The notes under the pieces were generated by a model. The model searched no databases, was not told the origin of the DNA, and saw nothing but the letters and a program-made list of their open reading frames with translations. This document shows, piece by piece, positions 28,326 through 37,031 of a stretch of 64,000 nt of DNA. The position numbers and the translations under genes are program-made. How positions within the stretch are numbered: the stretch's first letter is position 1; every line of letters starts with the position of its first letter. Origin of the DNA: Bacteroidales bacterium (GTDB lineage Bacteria > Bacteroidota > Bacteroidia > Bacteroidales > DTU049); assembly GCA_026418905.1 (NCBI GenBank), contig JAOAAK010000003.1, positions 62,001 to 126,000 of the forward strand, read 5' to 3'.

Positions 28326-28333
28326 CAAAGTTA
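28326..28333 (-). promoter_or_regulatory. -7 promoter element of dxs
   Basis: TAACTTTG on the minus strand matches TAnnTTTG, 17 nt upstream of the dxs ATG. It abuts a short ATATC-rich tandem repeat (28331-28361). Confidence 0.5.
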
Positions 28334-28537
28334 TATCATTTATATCTTTTATATCTTTTTTTATCACTCCATCTTCTTATATTCTTCTTGAGATCAAATT
28401 CAATTAATGTTATTTAACAAAACCACGTTGATAATCTGCAAAACAATATCGTACTAAAACATCATAGCAAAAATTCATCATTTTTTTAATCTACCGCGAC
28501 TTATAAAAATTCTATCAGAAACTTAATTTGCATGTTT

Positions 28538-28545
28538 TATTTTTG
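28538..28545 (+). promoter_or_regulatory. -7 promoter element of the ion-channel gene
   Basis: TATTTTTG matches TAnnTTTG and ends 20 nt before the ATG at 28566. The rest of the 257-nt gap from 28309 shows nothing else besides the dxs promoter and a small tandem repeat. Confidence 0.5.
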
Positions 28546-28565
28546 CATGGTTTTAATAATGTGTT

Positions 28566-29423
28566 ATGTTCAAAAAAATTAGTGAAGTTTCTAAACTGAT
28601 AACAGAGAGTTCTTTATTTCAAAACTTTATTGTTTTCCTAATCTTATTTTCAGCTGTTGTAATAGGGTTAGAAACATATTCGGGATTTGTAAAAAAATTT
28701 CATCATGAATTATTGATAGCTGATCGAATTATCATTGCCTTTTTTTCACTTGAAATCATTTTAAAGATTTTGGCTCAAGGTAGGAAGCCACTATCTTATT
28801 TCAAAGATGGATGGAATGTTTTCGATTTTATAATAGTAGCTGTTTGTTTGATACCAGCAGGTGATACACACATCTTTGCAGTTTTGCGAATTTTACGAGT
28901 CCTGAGAGTTTTCAGAATGATTACCGCATTACCAAAGTTAAAACTAATTGTTTCTGCTTTACTCAGAAGTATCCCTTCTATGGGATATGTCATCGTGCTT
29001 ATAGGGCTTTTGTTTTATGTTTATGCCATCGTTGGAGTTTTCGCCTTTGGTGAAAAGGATCCTTTTCATTTTGGCAATCTCCATTATGCTATGATTACTC
29101 TTTTCAAAATACTTACCCTTGAAGGATGGGTTGAAATTATGGATGTCATTGTTATTGACAATTCATCAGGTTCACCTAAAGTCATTTCCTATATTCCCTT
29201 CTTTTATTTTGCCAGTTTTATTCTCATAGGGGCTATGATAGTAATGAATCTTTTCATAGGAGTTATCATCAATAGCATGGAGGAATCCCAAAAAGAAATG
29301 TTACAAGAGAAAAAATCAAAAATGAATATTTCCAATACTGATGATATGTATGAAATCATACTTCAACGCATTGAAGAATTAACCAATGAGATTAAAAACT
29401 TAAAAAACAATAATTCTCAATAA
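28566..29423 (+). CDS. Voltage-gated ion channel, BacNav/NaChBac type
   Basis: 285 aa with the six-helix voltage-gated channel plan. S1 is at ~15-37, S3 contains WNVFDFIIVAVCLIP, and S4 carries regularly spaced arginines (LRILRVLRVFRMITALPKLK). S5 is SMGYVIVLIGLLFYVYAI, the pore loop has the filter TLEGWVE (184-190), and S6 is MIVMNLFIGVIINSM. The C-terminal helix (MYEIILQRIEELTNEIKNL) is the coiled coil that tetramerises these channels. The filter differs from the TLESWAS/TLESWSM of known sodium channels at the fourth and later positions. It appears to be a single-gene unit with its own promoter. Confidence 0.9.
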   Translation: MFKKISEVSKLITESSLFQNFIVFLILFSAVVIGLETYSGFVKKFHHELLIADRIIIAFFSLEIILKILAQGRKPLSYFKDGWNVFDFIIVAVCLIPAGDTHIFAVLRILRVLRVFRMITALPKLKLIVSALLRSIPSMGYVIVLIGLLFYVYAIVGVFAFGEKDPFHFGNLHYAMITLFKILTLEGWVEIMDVIVIDNSSGSPKVISYIPFFYFASFILIGAMIVMNLFIGVIINSMEESQKEMLQEKKSKMNISNTDDMYEIILQRIEELTNEIKNLKNNNSQ

Positions 29424-29487
29424 AAAATCATTCTCACTTTTTATTTTCTGTTAAAAACGTCTGTTAGTTCATCATTCTGAACAAAAA

Positions 29488-31710
29488 CTAATGAATGATA
29501 CATATCTTTCCATAAGTGTTAATGTAGGCATCCTTTTTAACAGAATATGTCAGCTTATAAACATAACAATCCTGGGGTAAGATTTTTCCTTTATAAGTAC
29601 CATCCCACCTTACATTGAAGTCCGTCGTACGGAAAACTAATTTTCCCCACTTATCATAAATGGCAAGATCAAAATATTCCGGATTAATACCCATGCCATA
29701 AACATGAAAATAATCATTAACTCCATCTTCATTGGGTGAAAAAGCTTCAGGAATATAGAGTGTAAAAAGGTTTTGAACATATACTTTACCGTACGTACTA
29801 TCGCAACAACCTAATTGATTACATACCTTAAACATTACTTGATATTCTCCTTCTCCTGGATAAGTATGAATTGGATTGCAGTCTTGACTGAAAGTTCCAT
29901 CACCGAAAGACCAAAAGCATTGGGTTCCTCCTGTGCTTTGATCAATGAAGCTTATTTCTGGATTATCAACAGTAGCAATAGGTGGAATTGCCTCAAAGTC
30001 AGCTTTTGGTCCACCCAATTGAGGTACAGTATAAGATCCTGTAACAGCACATTGATTTTGGTCAAAAACAGTCACAGTATATACGCCTGCTGAAATATTT
30101 TGAAGTGGATTGCTGTTTCCACCATTACTCCATTGATAAATGTATGGAGGAAAACCACCAGCTACGTTTAACTGAATACTTCCGTCTTTCTGACCGCAAT
30201 TTTCAGGTGTTATATTGGCAGAAATAATCGAATGAATATCGTAAACTGAAATTGTTATCTGAGCTTGATCAGTGCAACCAGTTGCTGTAACAGTGCCTGT
30301 CACAGTATAAACAGTTGTAGTCGAAACAGTAGCAATGGGATTAGCAATGTTAGGATTGTTTAACCCGGTAGCAGGTGACCACGTATAAGTGTCAGCACCT
30401 GTAGCCCAAAGTTGCACAGATTTACCAGGACAAATGGTTGTGTCAGGCCCTGCCTGAACATCGCAAGGATTGACCACATTGCATGAAGGAGGAGCTGTAT
30501 AATAAATGGTATCATTACAAGTGGGTGCGTTGGAGAAATATACAACTACATAATGTTGTTGACCATCCGCTTGAATACCAGTAATGGTAAAATTTTGAGG
30601 ACTGGTAAATGGAGCATTAAAAGTAACATTTTGTCCTGCTTGATCTTGGACTATTAACTGACCAGTGGTAGGCTGTCCACTGAAGGTCACTGTACCGCTA
30701 ACGCTATATGTATTCGTAGCAGGATTGCATTGACCAACATTAATCTGAAAGTTGTCTATATTGCATGTTACCACCGCACAGCTAGCTGCACCATTTCCAC
30801 TAGTTTGTTCAAAAACCAAAGTCCCTTCAGCATCTTCAAAATTGGTTATCAATAGTATATAAAAATCCCCCACTTGAGCATTATAAATATGCAAATACTC
30901 TTCAGAAGCCGGATCGTAACTACAATCAACCACATTGCCTACGGGATAATAAGTAGGATTGCTTGTGTTGTTGGGACAATTCGCACATGATGCACATCCC
31001 GTTAATTGATTACAAGCTCCATTTAAAGAATTAAAAGGCCCATAACAAATAAAATCTACATCATTACCATTGGGAGAATAAATATGAATGATAATATCAC
31101 CAGGTTGGTCAACAAACATGTAGTACCAGATAGGATTAGGTTGGGAACATAGACAACCATATTCTGGTCCAGTTTCAGCTGATGAACCCACGGCCATAGG
31201 GAAAAAATAAGTAGTATCCGTACAAAATGGTTGAGCATCAGCACAGGTAGTACCTATAGCTTCAAAGGTTAAAGTAACACATTCTGCACCTCCTGTATTA
31301 CCACATCCACCCCACAAACCTCCACATAACCCAAATATGCCAGTACATTTGCTCACCAAAAGAGTGACTGTACCAGTAAAATTGGCTGTCCATACAATAG
31401 CTGAATTATTGCCACATCCTCCTAAATTATTATTATGAGCTAACTCTGTACCACCACAACCCATTCCTTGATATAGTGTTAAGTACGTATCAAAACCATT
31501 ATTACCGCATGTGGTCCAAATATATGTTACACCGTTCACCACATTGTAATAAGCATAATCCCCCCCATGCACGCAATTCGATACGGTAATCTTTTGACCG
31601 ATATTTACCGAAAACGAACCTGCGGGATTATTTACATTACAATTTGAGCATTGCCCCCAAACATTTATTAACCAGAAAATTAAAAAAATAAGTAAGCCAA
31701 TATTTTTCAT
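29488..31710 (-). CDS. T9SS type-B exported surface protein with PKD domain
   Basis: 740 aa. A signal peptide (~1-19) is followed by cysteine-rich beta domains (~20-330), Ig-like segments (~330-560, with PGKSVQLWATGADTYTWSP and GGFPPYIYQWSNGG, a SprB-like repeat), and a PKD domain (~575-650, FWSFGDGTFSQDCNPIHTYP). The C-terminal type-B T9SS sorting domain has FSPNEDGVNDYFHVYGM and YDKWGKLVF. These proteins reach the cell surface or medium through PorU-independent or attachment routes. The molecular role is unknown. The gene starts 8 nt after the small secreted-protein gene at 31719-32180. Confidence 0.85.
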   Translation of the reverse strand: MKNIGLLIFLIFWLINVWGQCSNCNVNNPAGSFSVNIGQKITVSNCVHGGDYAYYNVVNGVTYIWTTCGNNGFDTYLTLYQGMGCGGTELAHNNNLGGCGNNSAIVWTANFTGTVTLLVSKCTGIFGLCGGLWGGCGNTGGAECVTLTFEAIGTTCADAQPFCTDTTYFFPMAVGSSAETGPEYGCLCSQPNPIWYYMFVDQPGDIIIHIYSPNGNDVDFICYGPFNSLNGACNQLTGCASCANCPNNTSNPTYYPVGNVVDCSYDPASEEYLHIYNAQVGDFYILLITNFEDAEGTLVFEQTSGNGAASCAVVTCNIDNFQINVGQCNPATNTYSVSGTVTFSGQPTTGQLIVQDQAGQNVTFNAPFTSPQNFTITGIQADGQQHYVVVYFSNAPTCNDTIYYTAPPSCNVVNPCDVQAGPDTTICPGKSVQLWATGADTYTWSPATGLNNPNIANPIATVSTTTVYTVTGTVTATGCTDQAQITISVYDIHSIISANITPENCGQKDGSIQLNVAGGFPPYIYQWSNGGNSNPLQNISAGVYTVTVFDQNQCAVTGSYTVPQLGGPKADFEAIPPIATVDNPEISFIDQSTGGTQCFWSFGDGTFSQDCNPIHTYPGEGEYQVMFKVCNQLGCCDSTYGKVYVQNLFTLYIPEAFSPNEDGVNDYFHVYGMGINPEYFDLAIYDKWGKLVFRTTDFNVRWDGTYKGKILPQDCYVYKLTYSVKKDAYINTYGKICIIH

Positions 31711-31718
31711 GGTTCCCT

Positions 31719-32180
31719 TTATTTTTTGTTAATAATACTTAGGACTTTGCCATATAATTCATCCCATTTTTTTCTATCAGGTCCATAATATATTGGAGTC
31801 AGCTTATTTTTATACCATTTGTTTTCGTCAAATAAACCACTACGCCAGAAAAACAAAACAAGAATATCGTGATCTTCATAGGCAAAAGCTTCGTGAGATA
31901 AAAAAACAAACTCGGGTTTATAGGCTTCAACCACATCCAAAACATTATCTATGTTTTGGTTCTGTTTAAGAACAACATACCCATATGTATGATTTGGTGA
32001 AAACGCAGCAAACAAAGCATTTCCTAGTTTTTCTACCGTTTTTGCAAGATACATTGCTTTGATTGAATCCAGCTTAATAGAATGGTATACGCGGTAGAAG
32101 TACCATTCCTCGCTTGTTGCTATATTTTGAGCGCGAGCAATAAGTAAAAAAAACAATAATATTCCCCCTATCTTTTTCAT
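31719..32180 (-). CDS. Small secreted protein of unknown function
   Basis: 153 aa from the ATG at 32180. Signal peptide KKIGGILLFFLLIARA, with cleavage before Gln-Asn. The mature part is aromatic-rich (EEWYFYRVYHSIKLDSI, then LVLFFWRSGLFDENKWY) without cysteines; no family recognised. The frame is open up to 32267, but that would run through the terminator of the TonB receptor and a promoter element, so the later start is chosen. It is probably co-transcribed with the type-B T9SS protein 8 nt downstream. Confidence 0.6.
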   Translation of the reverse strand: MKKIGGILLFFLLIARAQNIATSEEWYFYRVYHSIKLDSIKAMYLAKTVEKLGNALFAAFSPNHTYGYVVLKQNQNIDNVLDVVEAYKPEFVFLSHEAFAYEDHDILVLFFWRSGLFDENKWYKNKLTPIYYGPDRKKWDELYGKVLSIINKK

Positions 32181-32192
32181 AATAATTTTTTT

Positions 32193-32200
32193 CAAATTTA
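32193..32200 (-). promoter_or_regulatory. -7 promoter element of the 31719-32180 gene
   Basis: TAAATTTG on the minus strand, in the context ATAAATTTGAA, lies 12 nt upstream of the ATG at 32180. The same ATAAATTTGAA context occurs at 35308-35315. Confidence 0.55.
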
Positions 32201-32216
32201 TAATTTTTTTTAAAAA

Positions 32217-32250
32217 ATAAAAAGACAGCCAATCAATTGGCTGTCTTTTT
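32217..32250 (-). terminator. Intrinsic terminator of the TonB receptor gene
   Basis: A perfect stem AAAAAGACAGCCAAT with its complement around a 2-nt spacer, rich in A/T at the base, followed on the minus strand by a U-rich run. It begins 18 nt after the receptor stop codon. Confidence 0.82.
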
Positions 32251-32267
32251 AGATGAAAAACGAACAA

Positions 32268-34679
32268 TTAAAATTTAGCTCGAAATGAAAGTATCAAGTT
32301 TCTTCCAGGAGAGCTGATTCCACTAGCAAATTTTCTATAATGTACATCCATAATATTCTCCAATGCTATAGAAAAAGTTAGATTAGGCAATAAGTCATAT
32401 ATTGCCTTTACATTAAGCGTATGCCAGCCGGGCATCCCCCATGGAGTTGCATATTGTAGATTATCCTCACCACTTTGACTATAATCTTTCAATCTTTTCC
32501 AGCCGGAATAGCGTATGTAAAACATTCCCGTAAATTTATTTTTTCGATACGAAAATTCTGTCATACCATATACTGGAGGAATGTGATCGAGTGGAGTTTC
32601 TTTATCAACTCGTCCATACGTATAGGTAAGGTATGTTTTAGCGAACATATTTTCATTGAATTTTATCTTCATATTAAACTGATTACCAACAATATAAGCA
32701 CTACCCGCATTGGTATTTGCTTGCACCTGGCAAAGTTGTCCGCCAAACATGACCGAGTCTTGTCCGTTAAGCTTTGCAGGCCTCAAAACAATTACATTAT
32801 CAAGGTATGTGTAAAAAACTGTATTTTCTATGTTCCACCAATTTTCTTTCACATTTCTAATAGTAATCTCTGAGGAATATGCATACTCAGGTTTTAGGGT
32901 AGGAGATGGAATGACAAGCAAATGATCTCCTGCTTTGCTATCATTAACTTTTCCTACGTCATCGACATTTGGTGCTCTAAAACCTGAAGCAAAATTTACT
33001 GCTACACTCCACCCATTTGGTAATTTTAATACCCCACCTAAATTTCCACTGAAAGCACCATTTTTTTGTTCAACAATGTTATCGAATGGAAAACCTGTCA
33101 AGTTCATCATTGTATCGGTCCAAGCAGATTTAAGTTGAACATACTGATAACGTATTCCTTGAGTAAGGACAACTTTGGAACCGAATTCGATAGCATGATT
33201 CAAAAACGCTCCCCCACTATACATCATGTTATAATCATCTGGATAGCGCGATACGGCATTGTAAAGAATTGATCCAGTGTTGATGTTTTCATTGTATGCT
33301 TGAGACTTTACATCATCGTATCGCATCTCCAAACCATAACGCAATTCGCTACGCTTTATTTGCTTAGCAAAATCCAAATTCAGACTATATACTTTCACGT
33401 CTTCTTTTTGGTAACGACGATCCACTTTGTTGAATCTGCGAACAATTCTATCTTCATCTATTTTTTGAAAAGCAGCTACGACGCGTCCTTCGTCAGCGAA
33501 TCCAAGCTGCTGACCCTCATAAGACAAAGCTCCCAGAAGCCTGTTTTGTGGCCCATAGTACCATTCGGCATACCTCATGTTACCACCAGACATCTCAGTA
33601 AGTCTATCATAGCGAGGCACGTTGCTGCTCGTACTGTATTGGACATTTGCTGTAAGTTTATGATGATCATTGATCTTAAAAGCAAATTTTTGAATGGCAT
33701 CTGCTTGCCAATATCCACTATTTCGCTGGATATTTGGATTAGGATTCGCTACAGTGCTATCCACATCGTTTATACGTTGAAAATAATAAAGACATTTTCC
33801 AAAGTCGCCGTAAGCAGGGTTACGAATGTTTCCTGTTTTTAAATCTCCAAGATTTTTGTACGTAACGTTGGTATATGATGCTATTCTTTTCAAACCAACG
33901 AATAATCCCAAAGAATTAAATGTTTCGGCAGAAGCTGTGGCGTATTTAGTCATGGCCTTGCCGTGAATTTCCATTTTTCCAGATTTTGAAAAAATAGGAT
34001 TAGGAGTAATCATAGATATCACCCCTCCAAGAGCATCGCTACCGTATACTACTGAGCCTGGCCCGTAAATTACTTCTACTCTATCCAACATTTCAGGATC
34101 AACAGTGATGATATTTTGTAAATGACCGCTCCGATAGATAGCATTGTTCATTCTAATACCATCAACGACAAGTAAAACACGATTGGCTTCTAATCCTCTC
34201 AGAATAGGACTACCTCCACCAAATTGACTTTGCTGAACATATGCAGTTGCAGTATTTTCAAGCAATTCACCAGTGGTCTGAGGTAACATTTCATGAATGG
34301 TAGCTGAAGGGATAATCCTTTGCAATTGAGGTAAATCTTCGCTACTTTCCCTGAATTTGCTTGCACTCACTACAACTTCTCTGATGGGAATAACAGCGTA
34401 TTCCATGTAAATTTTCTTCGAAGCCTTGGCCTCTTTTGCTGTAATTTTAAAAGTTTTGTAGCCTATACATGTGAATACTAGCGAATCTTCATCATTAAAC
34501 AGACTTAGATCTACTCGCCCATTTTCGTCAGAAAAAACTGTTTTTTCTGTTTTTAATTTCTGGATTTTAACATTACTTAATGGCAACAAAGTGTTTTTAT
34601 CAATTATTTTAATTTCCTGGGCACGTAACAATGCCAATATTGAGGTTAATAAAAACCCAATCAAAAATCTTGTTTTCAT
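32268..34679 (-). CDS. TonB-dependent outer-membrane receptor
   Basis: 803 aa. A signal peptide (~1-20, ALLRAQ) precedes a CarboxypepD-reg-like domain (~22-95), then a plug domain with LLVVDGIRMNNAIYRSGH, VEVIYGPGSVVYGSDALGG, and a 22-strand barrel ending in the aromatic C-terminus ILSFRAKF. It imports a substrate across the outer membrane using TonB energy. The plug and C-terminus (NIMDVHYRKFASGISSPGRN) resemble heme/siderophore-type receptors more than SusC; no SusD partner is present. The ligand is not determinable. A palindrome at 34730-34746 lies ~50 nt upstream. Confidence 0.9.
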   Translation of the reverse strand: MKTRFLIGFLLTSILALLRAQEIKIIDKNTLLPLSNVKIQKLKTEKTVFSDENGRVDLSLFNDEDSLVFTCIGYKTFKITAKEAKASKKIYMEYAVIPIREVVVSASKFRESSEDLPQLQRIIPSATIHEMLPQTTGELLENTATAYVQQSQFGGGSPILRGLEANRVLLVVDGIRMNNAIYRSGHLQNIITVDPEMLDRVEVIYGPGSVVYGSDALGGVISMITPNPIFSKSGKMEIHGKAMTKYATASAETFNSLGLFVGLKRIASYTNVTYKNLGDLKTGNIRNPAYGDFGKCLYYFQRINDVDSTVANPNPNIQRNSGYWQADAIQKFAFKINDHHKLTANVQYSTSSNVPRYDRLTEMSGGNMRYAEWYYGPQNRLLGALSYEGQQLGFADEGRVVAAFQKIDEDRIVRRFNKVDRRYQKEDVKVYSLNLDFAKQIKRSELRYGLEMRYDDVKSQAYNENINTGSILYNAVSRYPDDYNMMYSGGAFLNHAIEFGSKVVLTQGIRYQYVQLKSAWTDTMMNLTGFPFDNIVEQKNGAFSGNLGGVLKLPNGWSVAVNFASGFRAPNVDDVGKVNDSKAGDHLLVIPSPTLKPEYAYSSEITIRNVKENWWNIENTVFYTYLDNVIVLRPAKLNGQDSVMFGGQLCQVQANTNAGSAYIVGNQFNMKIKFNENMFAKTYLTYTYGRVDKETPLDHIPPVYGMTEFSYRKNKFTGMFYIRYSGWKRLKDYSQSGEDNLQYATPWGMPGWHTLNVKAIYDLLPNLTFSIALENIMDVHYRKFASGISSPGRNLILSFRAKF

Positions 34680-34729
34680 AACTTTGCTTTTTTAAAAATT
34701 GAAACTTAATTCATTTAATCAATGAATGT

Positions 34730-34746
34730 AAAAGGGTAAACCTTTT
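34730..34746. repeat. Palindrome AAAAGGGTAAACCTTTT (possible operator)
   Basis: Inverted repeat AAAAGG / CCTTTT around GTAAA, ~50 nt upstream of the TonB receptor ATG; one base different from the site at 45582-45598. It could also be a weak hairpin. Confidence 0.35.
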
Positions 34747-34754
34747 TTATATCG

Positions 34755-35291
34755 TCAACACCAAGTATAAACTTCTGGTGGCTTAACTCGATTAAATACC
34801 CAAACTATTTCTCGTAGAATTCTATCTTTCTGTTTTAACTTGAAAAATCGACAATTTAAGCTAATAACACATGTTACCTTGTGTTGATAAAAAATTTTCA
34901 TTTGAAAAATTGATAATACCAACGTTTGAATAGTTCGATCTTTTTGGGCGAAGCATTTTAACCAATTTTCAACTAACAACTTTTCTTTTTCATCCTTGTA
35001 TACAAGGAGGATAACCGTATCATTTTTAATTTCTGCTTTTTTTATGTCGTACCAGTTGCCACGATAAACAATTTCATCTTTTTTTTCAAAACGTACCATC
35101 CCAGCCCAAAAATCTCTCAATGGAATGTACAACTGATTTAAATGCTCTTCCTCGGAAGAAGCAATGATGATTTTAGCTCTGAAATACACTATGTTTTGGA
35201 AGGTTTTGAAGACAAAATAATCTCCCATAGATACAAAAAGTACTAGAATAAGTAAAATGAAAGCACATATGGGTTTGAGAAATAATTTCAT
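34755..35291 (-). CDS. Exported or membrane-anchored protein of unknown function
   Basis: 178 aa. One N-terminal hydrophobic segment (~5-25) acts as signal peptide or anchor; after it comes FVFKTFQNIVYFRAKI and a domain with VYRGNWYDIKKAEIKNDTVILLVYKDEKEKLL. Short proteins of this outline (a 'xGxxYDIxxxEIKxDxV' stretch) are, from memory, often encoded directly upstream of TonB receptors in Bacteroidota. Here the TonB receptor follows 75 nt downstream on the same strand. Function unknown; an accessory role in uptake is inference. Confidence 0.55.
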   Translation of the reverse strand: MKLFLKPICAFILLILVLFVSMGDYFVFKTFQNIVYFRAKIIIASSEEEHLNQLYIPLRDFWAGMVRFEKKDEIVYRGNWYDIKKAEIKNDTVILLVYKDEKEKLLVENWLKCFAQKDRTIQTLVLSIFQMKIFYQHKVTCVISLNCRFFKLKQKDRILREIVWVFNRVKPPEVYTWC

Positions 35292-35307
35292 TTTCTGTTT
35301 GCCCCTT

Positions 35308-35315
35308 CAAATTTA
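35308..35315 (-). promoter_or_regulatory. -7 promoter element of the 34755-35291 gene
   Basis: TAAATTTG on the minus strand (context ATAAATTTGAA) lies 16 nt upstream of the ATG at 35291, just past the stop of the DUF2279 gene. Confidence 0.55.
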
Positions 35316-35321
35316 TAATTT

Positions 35322-36196
35322 TCAAAAATATAACCAATGCCATTTAAATTTATCCTGTTTATTAAATTCAAGAGTTGGTGCCGGAAATTTTAAAATATTT
35401 ACAGCTTCAAAAAACTTTTTTAAATATTTATTTTTCACTGGCAAATGAGCAAGAGATAGATCCATCGAAAAAAAGAATTGAGGTTTTCTTGAAAATTGAG
35501 GTATGGGTATGCCATTTATTTCTAAAGGGTTTTGGGAAGCACCCACCATTCCATCAGCGCCATAACCAAAAGAAAAACCAAACCATTTGGGAATTCGTGA
35601 AAATAATGATGAAGGCCTAAACGTCAACCAATACGTCTGACCATTATAATCTTTTAGAATTTGATAATACCAACGCGACCCTAACAATTTCGGATTATAC
35701 GAGGCATATTTTGTTGAGCTAAAAGAAAACTTCAGTATCAATACCCTTTCACTATCTAGAAATAAGGAGGCATCAGCAGCCAAGATTCCAAGCATATCAA
35801 AAAGCAAATCACCCCACGAAAAGCCCCAACCTTCTGAAAAACCATCAAGTACTTCAAAACCACCCATGAATGTCAATGCGTAAAAATTACTCCAATACAA
35901 TGAAAGGCGCTTATTGTAGGATGCCAAATGAGCCATGTTAAATCCTGCCCTTGAGAAGTAAAAAGCGGTAAAGAAATGACCTACCTTATCCATTCCACAC
36001 CACTCAGGCCAATCATTGAAGAAGTGGAAAGATTCTGTTGTATAGTTTTTATACCAAGCAAAATGAAGGTAAGTTAAACCACCAGCTATACCAGCCCCCA
36101 TCAGACTATGGTAGTGCCATTTTCGTAGCCATGGTAATGTATCACCTTGTCCTTGCAGGTTCAAAAAAAAAAGATCATCAAAAAAGATCGCAACAT
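35322..36196 (-). CDS. DUF2279-type protein, signal peptide separated by a 1-nt homopolymer frameshift
   Basis: The main frame (35322-36164) encodes ~280 residues with MGAGIAGGLTYLHFAWYKNY, then WCGMDKVGHFFTAFYFSR and EGWGFSWGDLLFDMLGILAA, the pattern of the DUF2279 predicted periplasmic proteins. It opens only with a TTG inside a poly-T run. An ATG at 36196, 5 nt after the hydrolase stop, starts MLRSFLMIFFF and then meets TGA after the T10 run (36163-36172). One extra T would give MLRSFLMIFFFLNLQGQGD, a normal signal peptide joined to the domain. I infer an indel in the run, either a sequencing error or a true or phase-variable defect. Confidence 0.7.
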
Positions 36197-36201
36197 GAAT
36201 T

Positions 36202-37020
36202 TCAAGATAGAAATTTCTTGATTAGATTATAGTATTCCTCCTTATTGATAGAAAAAGTATTTTCGTAAGTAGACTTTTTGATTCCCTCCATTTGGACTAA
36301 AGAAGGTCTTGTTTTGGCAATTTTTTTCATCATCGTTTCATTGTAAATGGGATCTTCTTTTCCGTAAATAAGCAAAATTCCACTCAAACTAGCACCTTTG
36401 GATTGAAGTGCAAAGTAAGGTTCAAGCATATTTTTGTCGTAGCCAAGAGGTAACTTAACTTCTTTTCCAGTAACTTGTTTGATAGCTTTTTGTACATCAT
36501 CCAATGTGGAATATGGAGAATCTGCTATAATTCTTGATATCTCACTACACCGCATTGCCCCGACTGCTAAAGATAACCCCGCTCCAATTCCCTTACCATA
36601 TAGGTGGATAGTTCTATTGCGAGAATGATATTTTTTCACGTAATCAATAGCTGCGTTTAAATCTTTTTCAAACTGAGCATAAATGTAAAAATCCGGCTTT
36701 ATTTCAAAATCTTGACTTTTACCGTAACCACGATAATCGTAGGTCAACACATTGTAACCTAATGAAACAAAATAGCTAGCTAGTTCAATAAGATCGGCCA
36801 TATTTCCATCTCCATCGTCACTTAATATAATTAACTTATAAACTTCTTGATTGGGTTTGTATAACCATCCATACAATACATAGTTGTCCGAAGTCTTGAT
36901 TGAGACTTCTTCGAACTTCAAACCATAATCGGCTGGAGTGGTTGCATATTCCCTTACCGGATTAAGAGAAAAAAGCGCACAAAATGCTAACAGGGACATG
37001 AAAAAAATTAACTTTTTCAT
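36202..37020 (-). CDS. Secreted alpha/beta-hydrolase-fold protein lacking the catalytic serine
   Basis: 272 aa with a signal peptide (~1-20). The fold is clear: VLTYDYRGYGKSQDF (91-105), the elbow LYGKGIGAGLS (140-150), ADSPYSTLDDV and ILLIYGKEDPIY with the acid Asp223. In active members of this BAAT/S9-like group the elbow is GxSxG; here Gly144 occupies the Ser position. The region where the catalytic His is expected reads KKSTYENTF, without His. It is therefore probably a non-enzymatic binding protein, although a rearranged active site cannot be excluded. Part of the run 37559 to 35322. Confidence 0.78.
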   Translation of the reverse strand: MKKLIFFMSLLAFCALFSLNPVREYATTPADYGLKFEEVSIKTSDNYVLYGWLYKPNQEVYKLIILSDDGDGNMADLIELASYFVSLGYNVLTYDYRGYGKSQDFEIKPDFYIYAQFEKDLNAAIDYVKKYHSRNRTIHLYGKGIGAGLSLAVGAMRCSEISRIIADSPYSTLDDVQKAIKQVTGKEVKLPLGYDKNMLEPYFALQSKGASLSGILLIYGKEDPIYNETMMKKIAKTRPSLVQMEGIKKSTYENTFSINKEEYYNLIKKFLS

Positions 37021-37031
37021 ATGCTCAAGAA

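Noticed and set aside
29440-29487. Weak inverted repeat between the ion channel and the convergent T9SS gene as terminator
   Set aside because: Only a 5-bp stem (GTTCA/TGAAC) with no T-run; not enough to call.
33300-33842. 180-aa open frame on the plus strand inside the TonB receptor gene
   Set aside because: Antisense to the conserved barrel; composition is that of a shadow frame.
34730-34746. Palindrome as terminator of the 34755-35291 gene
   Set aside because: On the minus strand the stem is not followed by a U-run, so an operator or chance is more likely.
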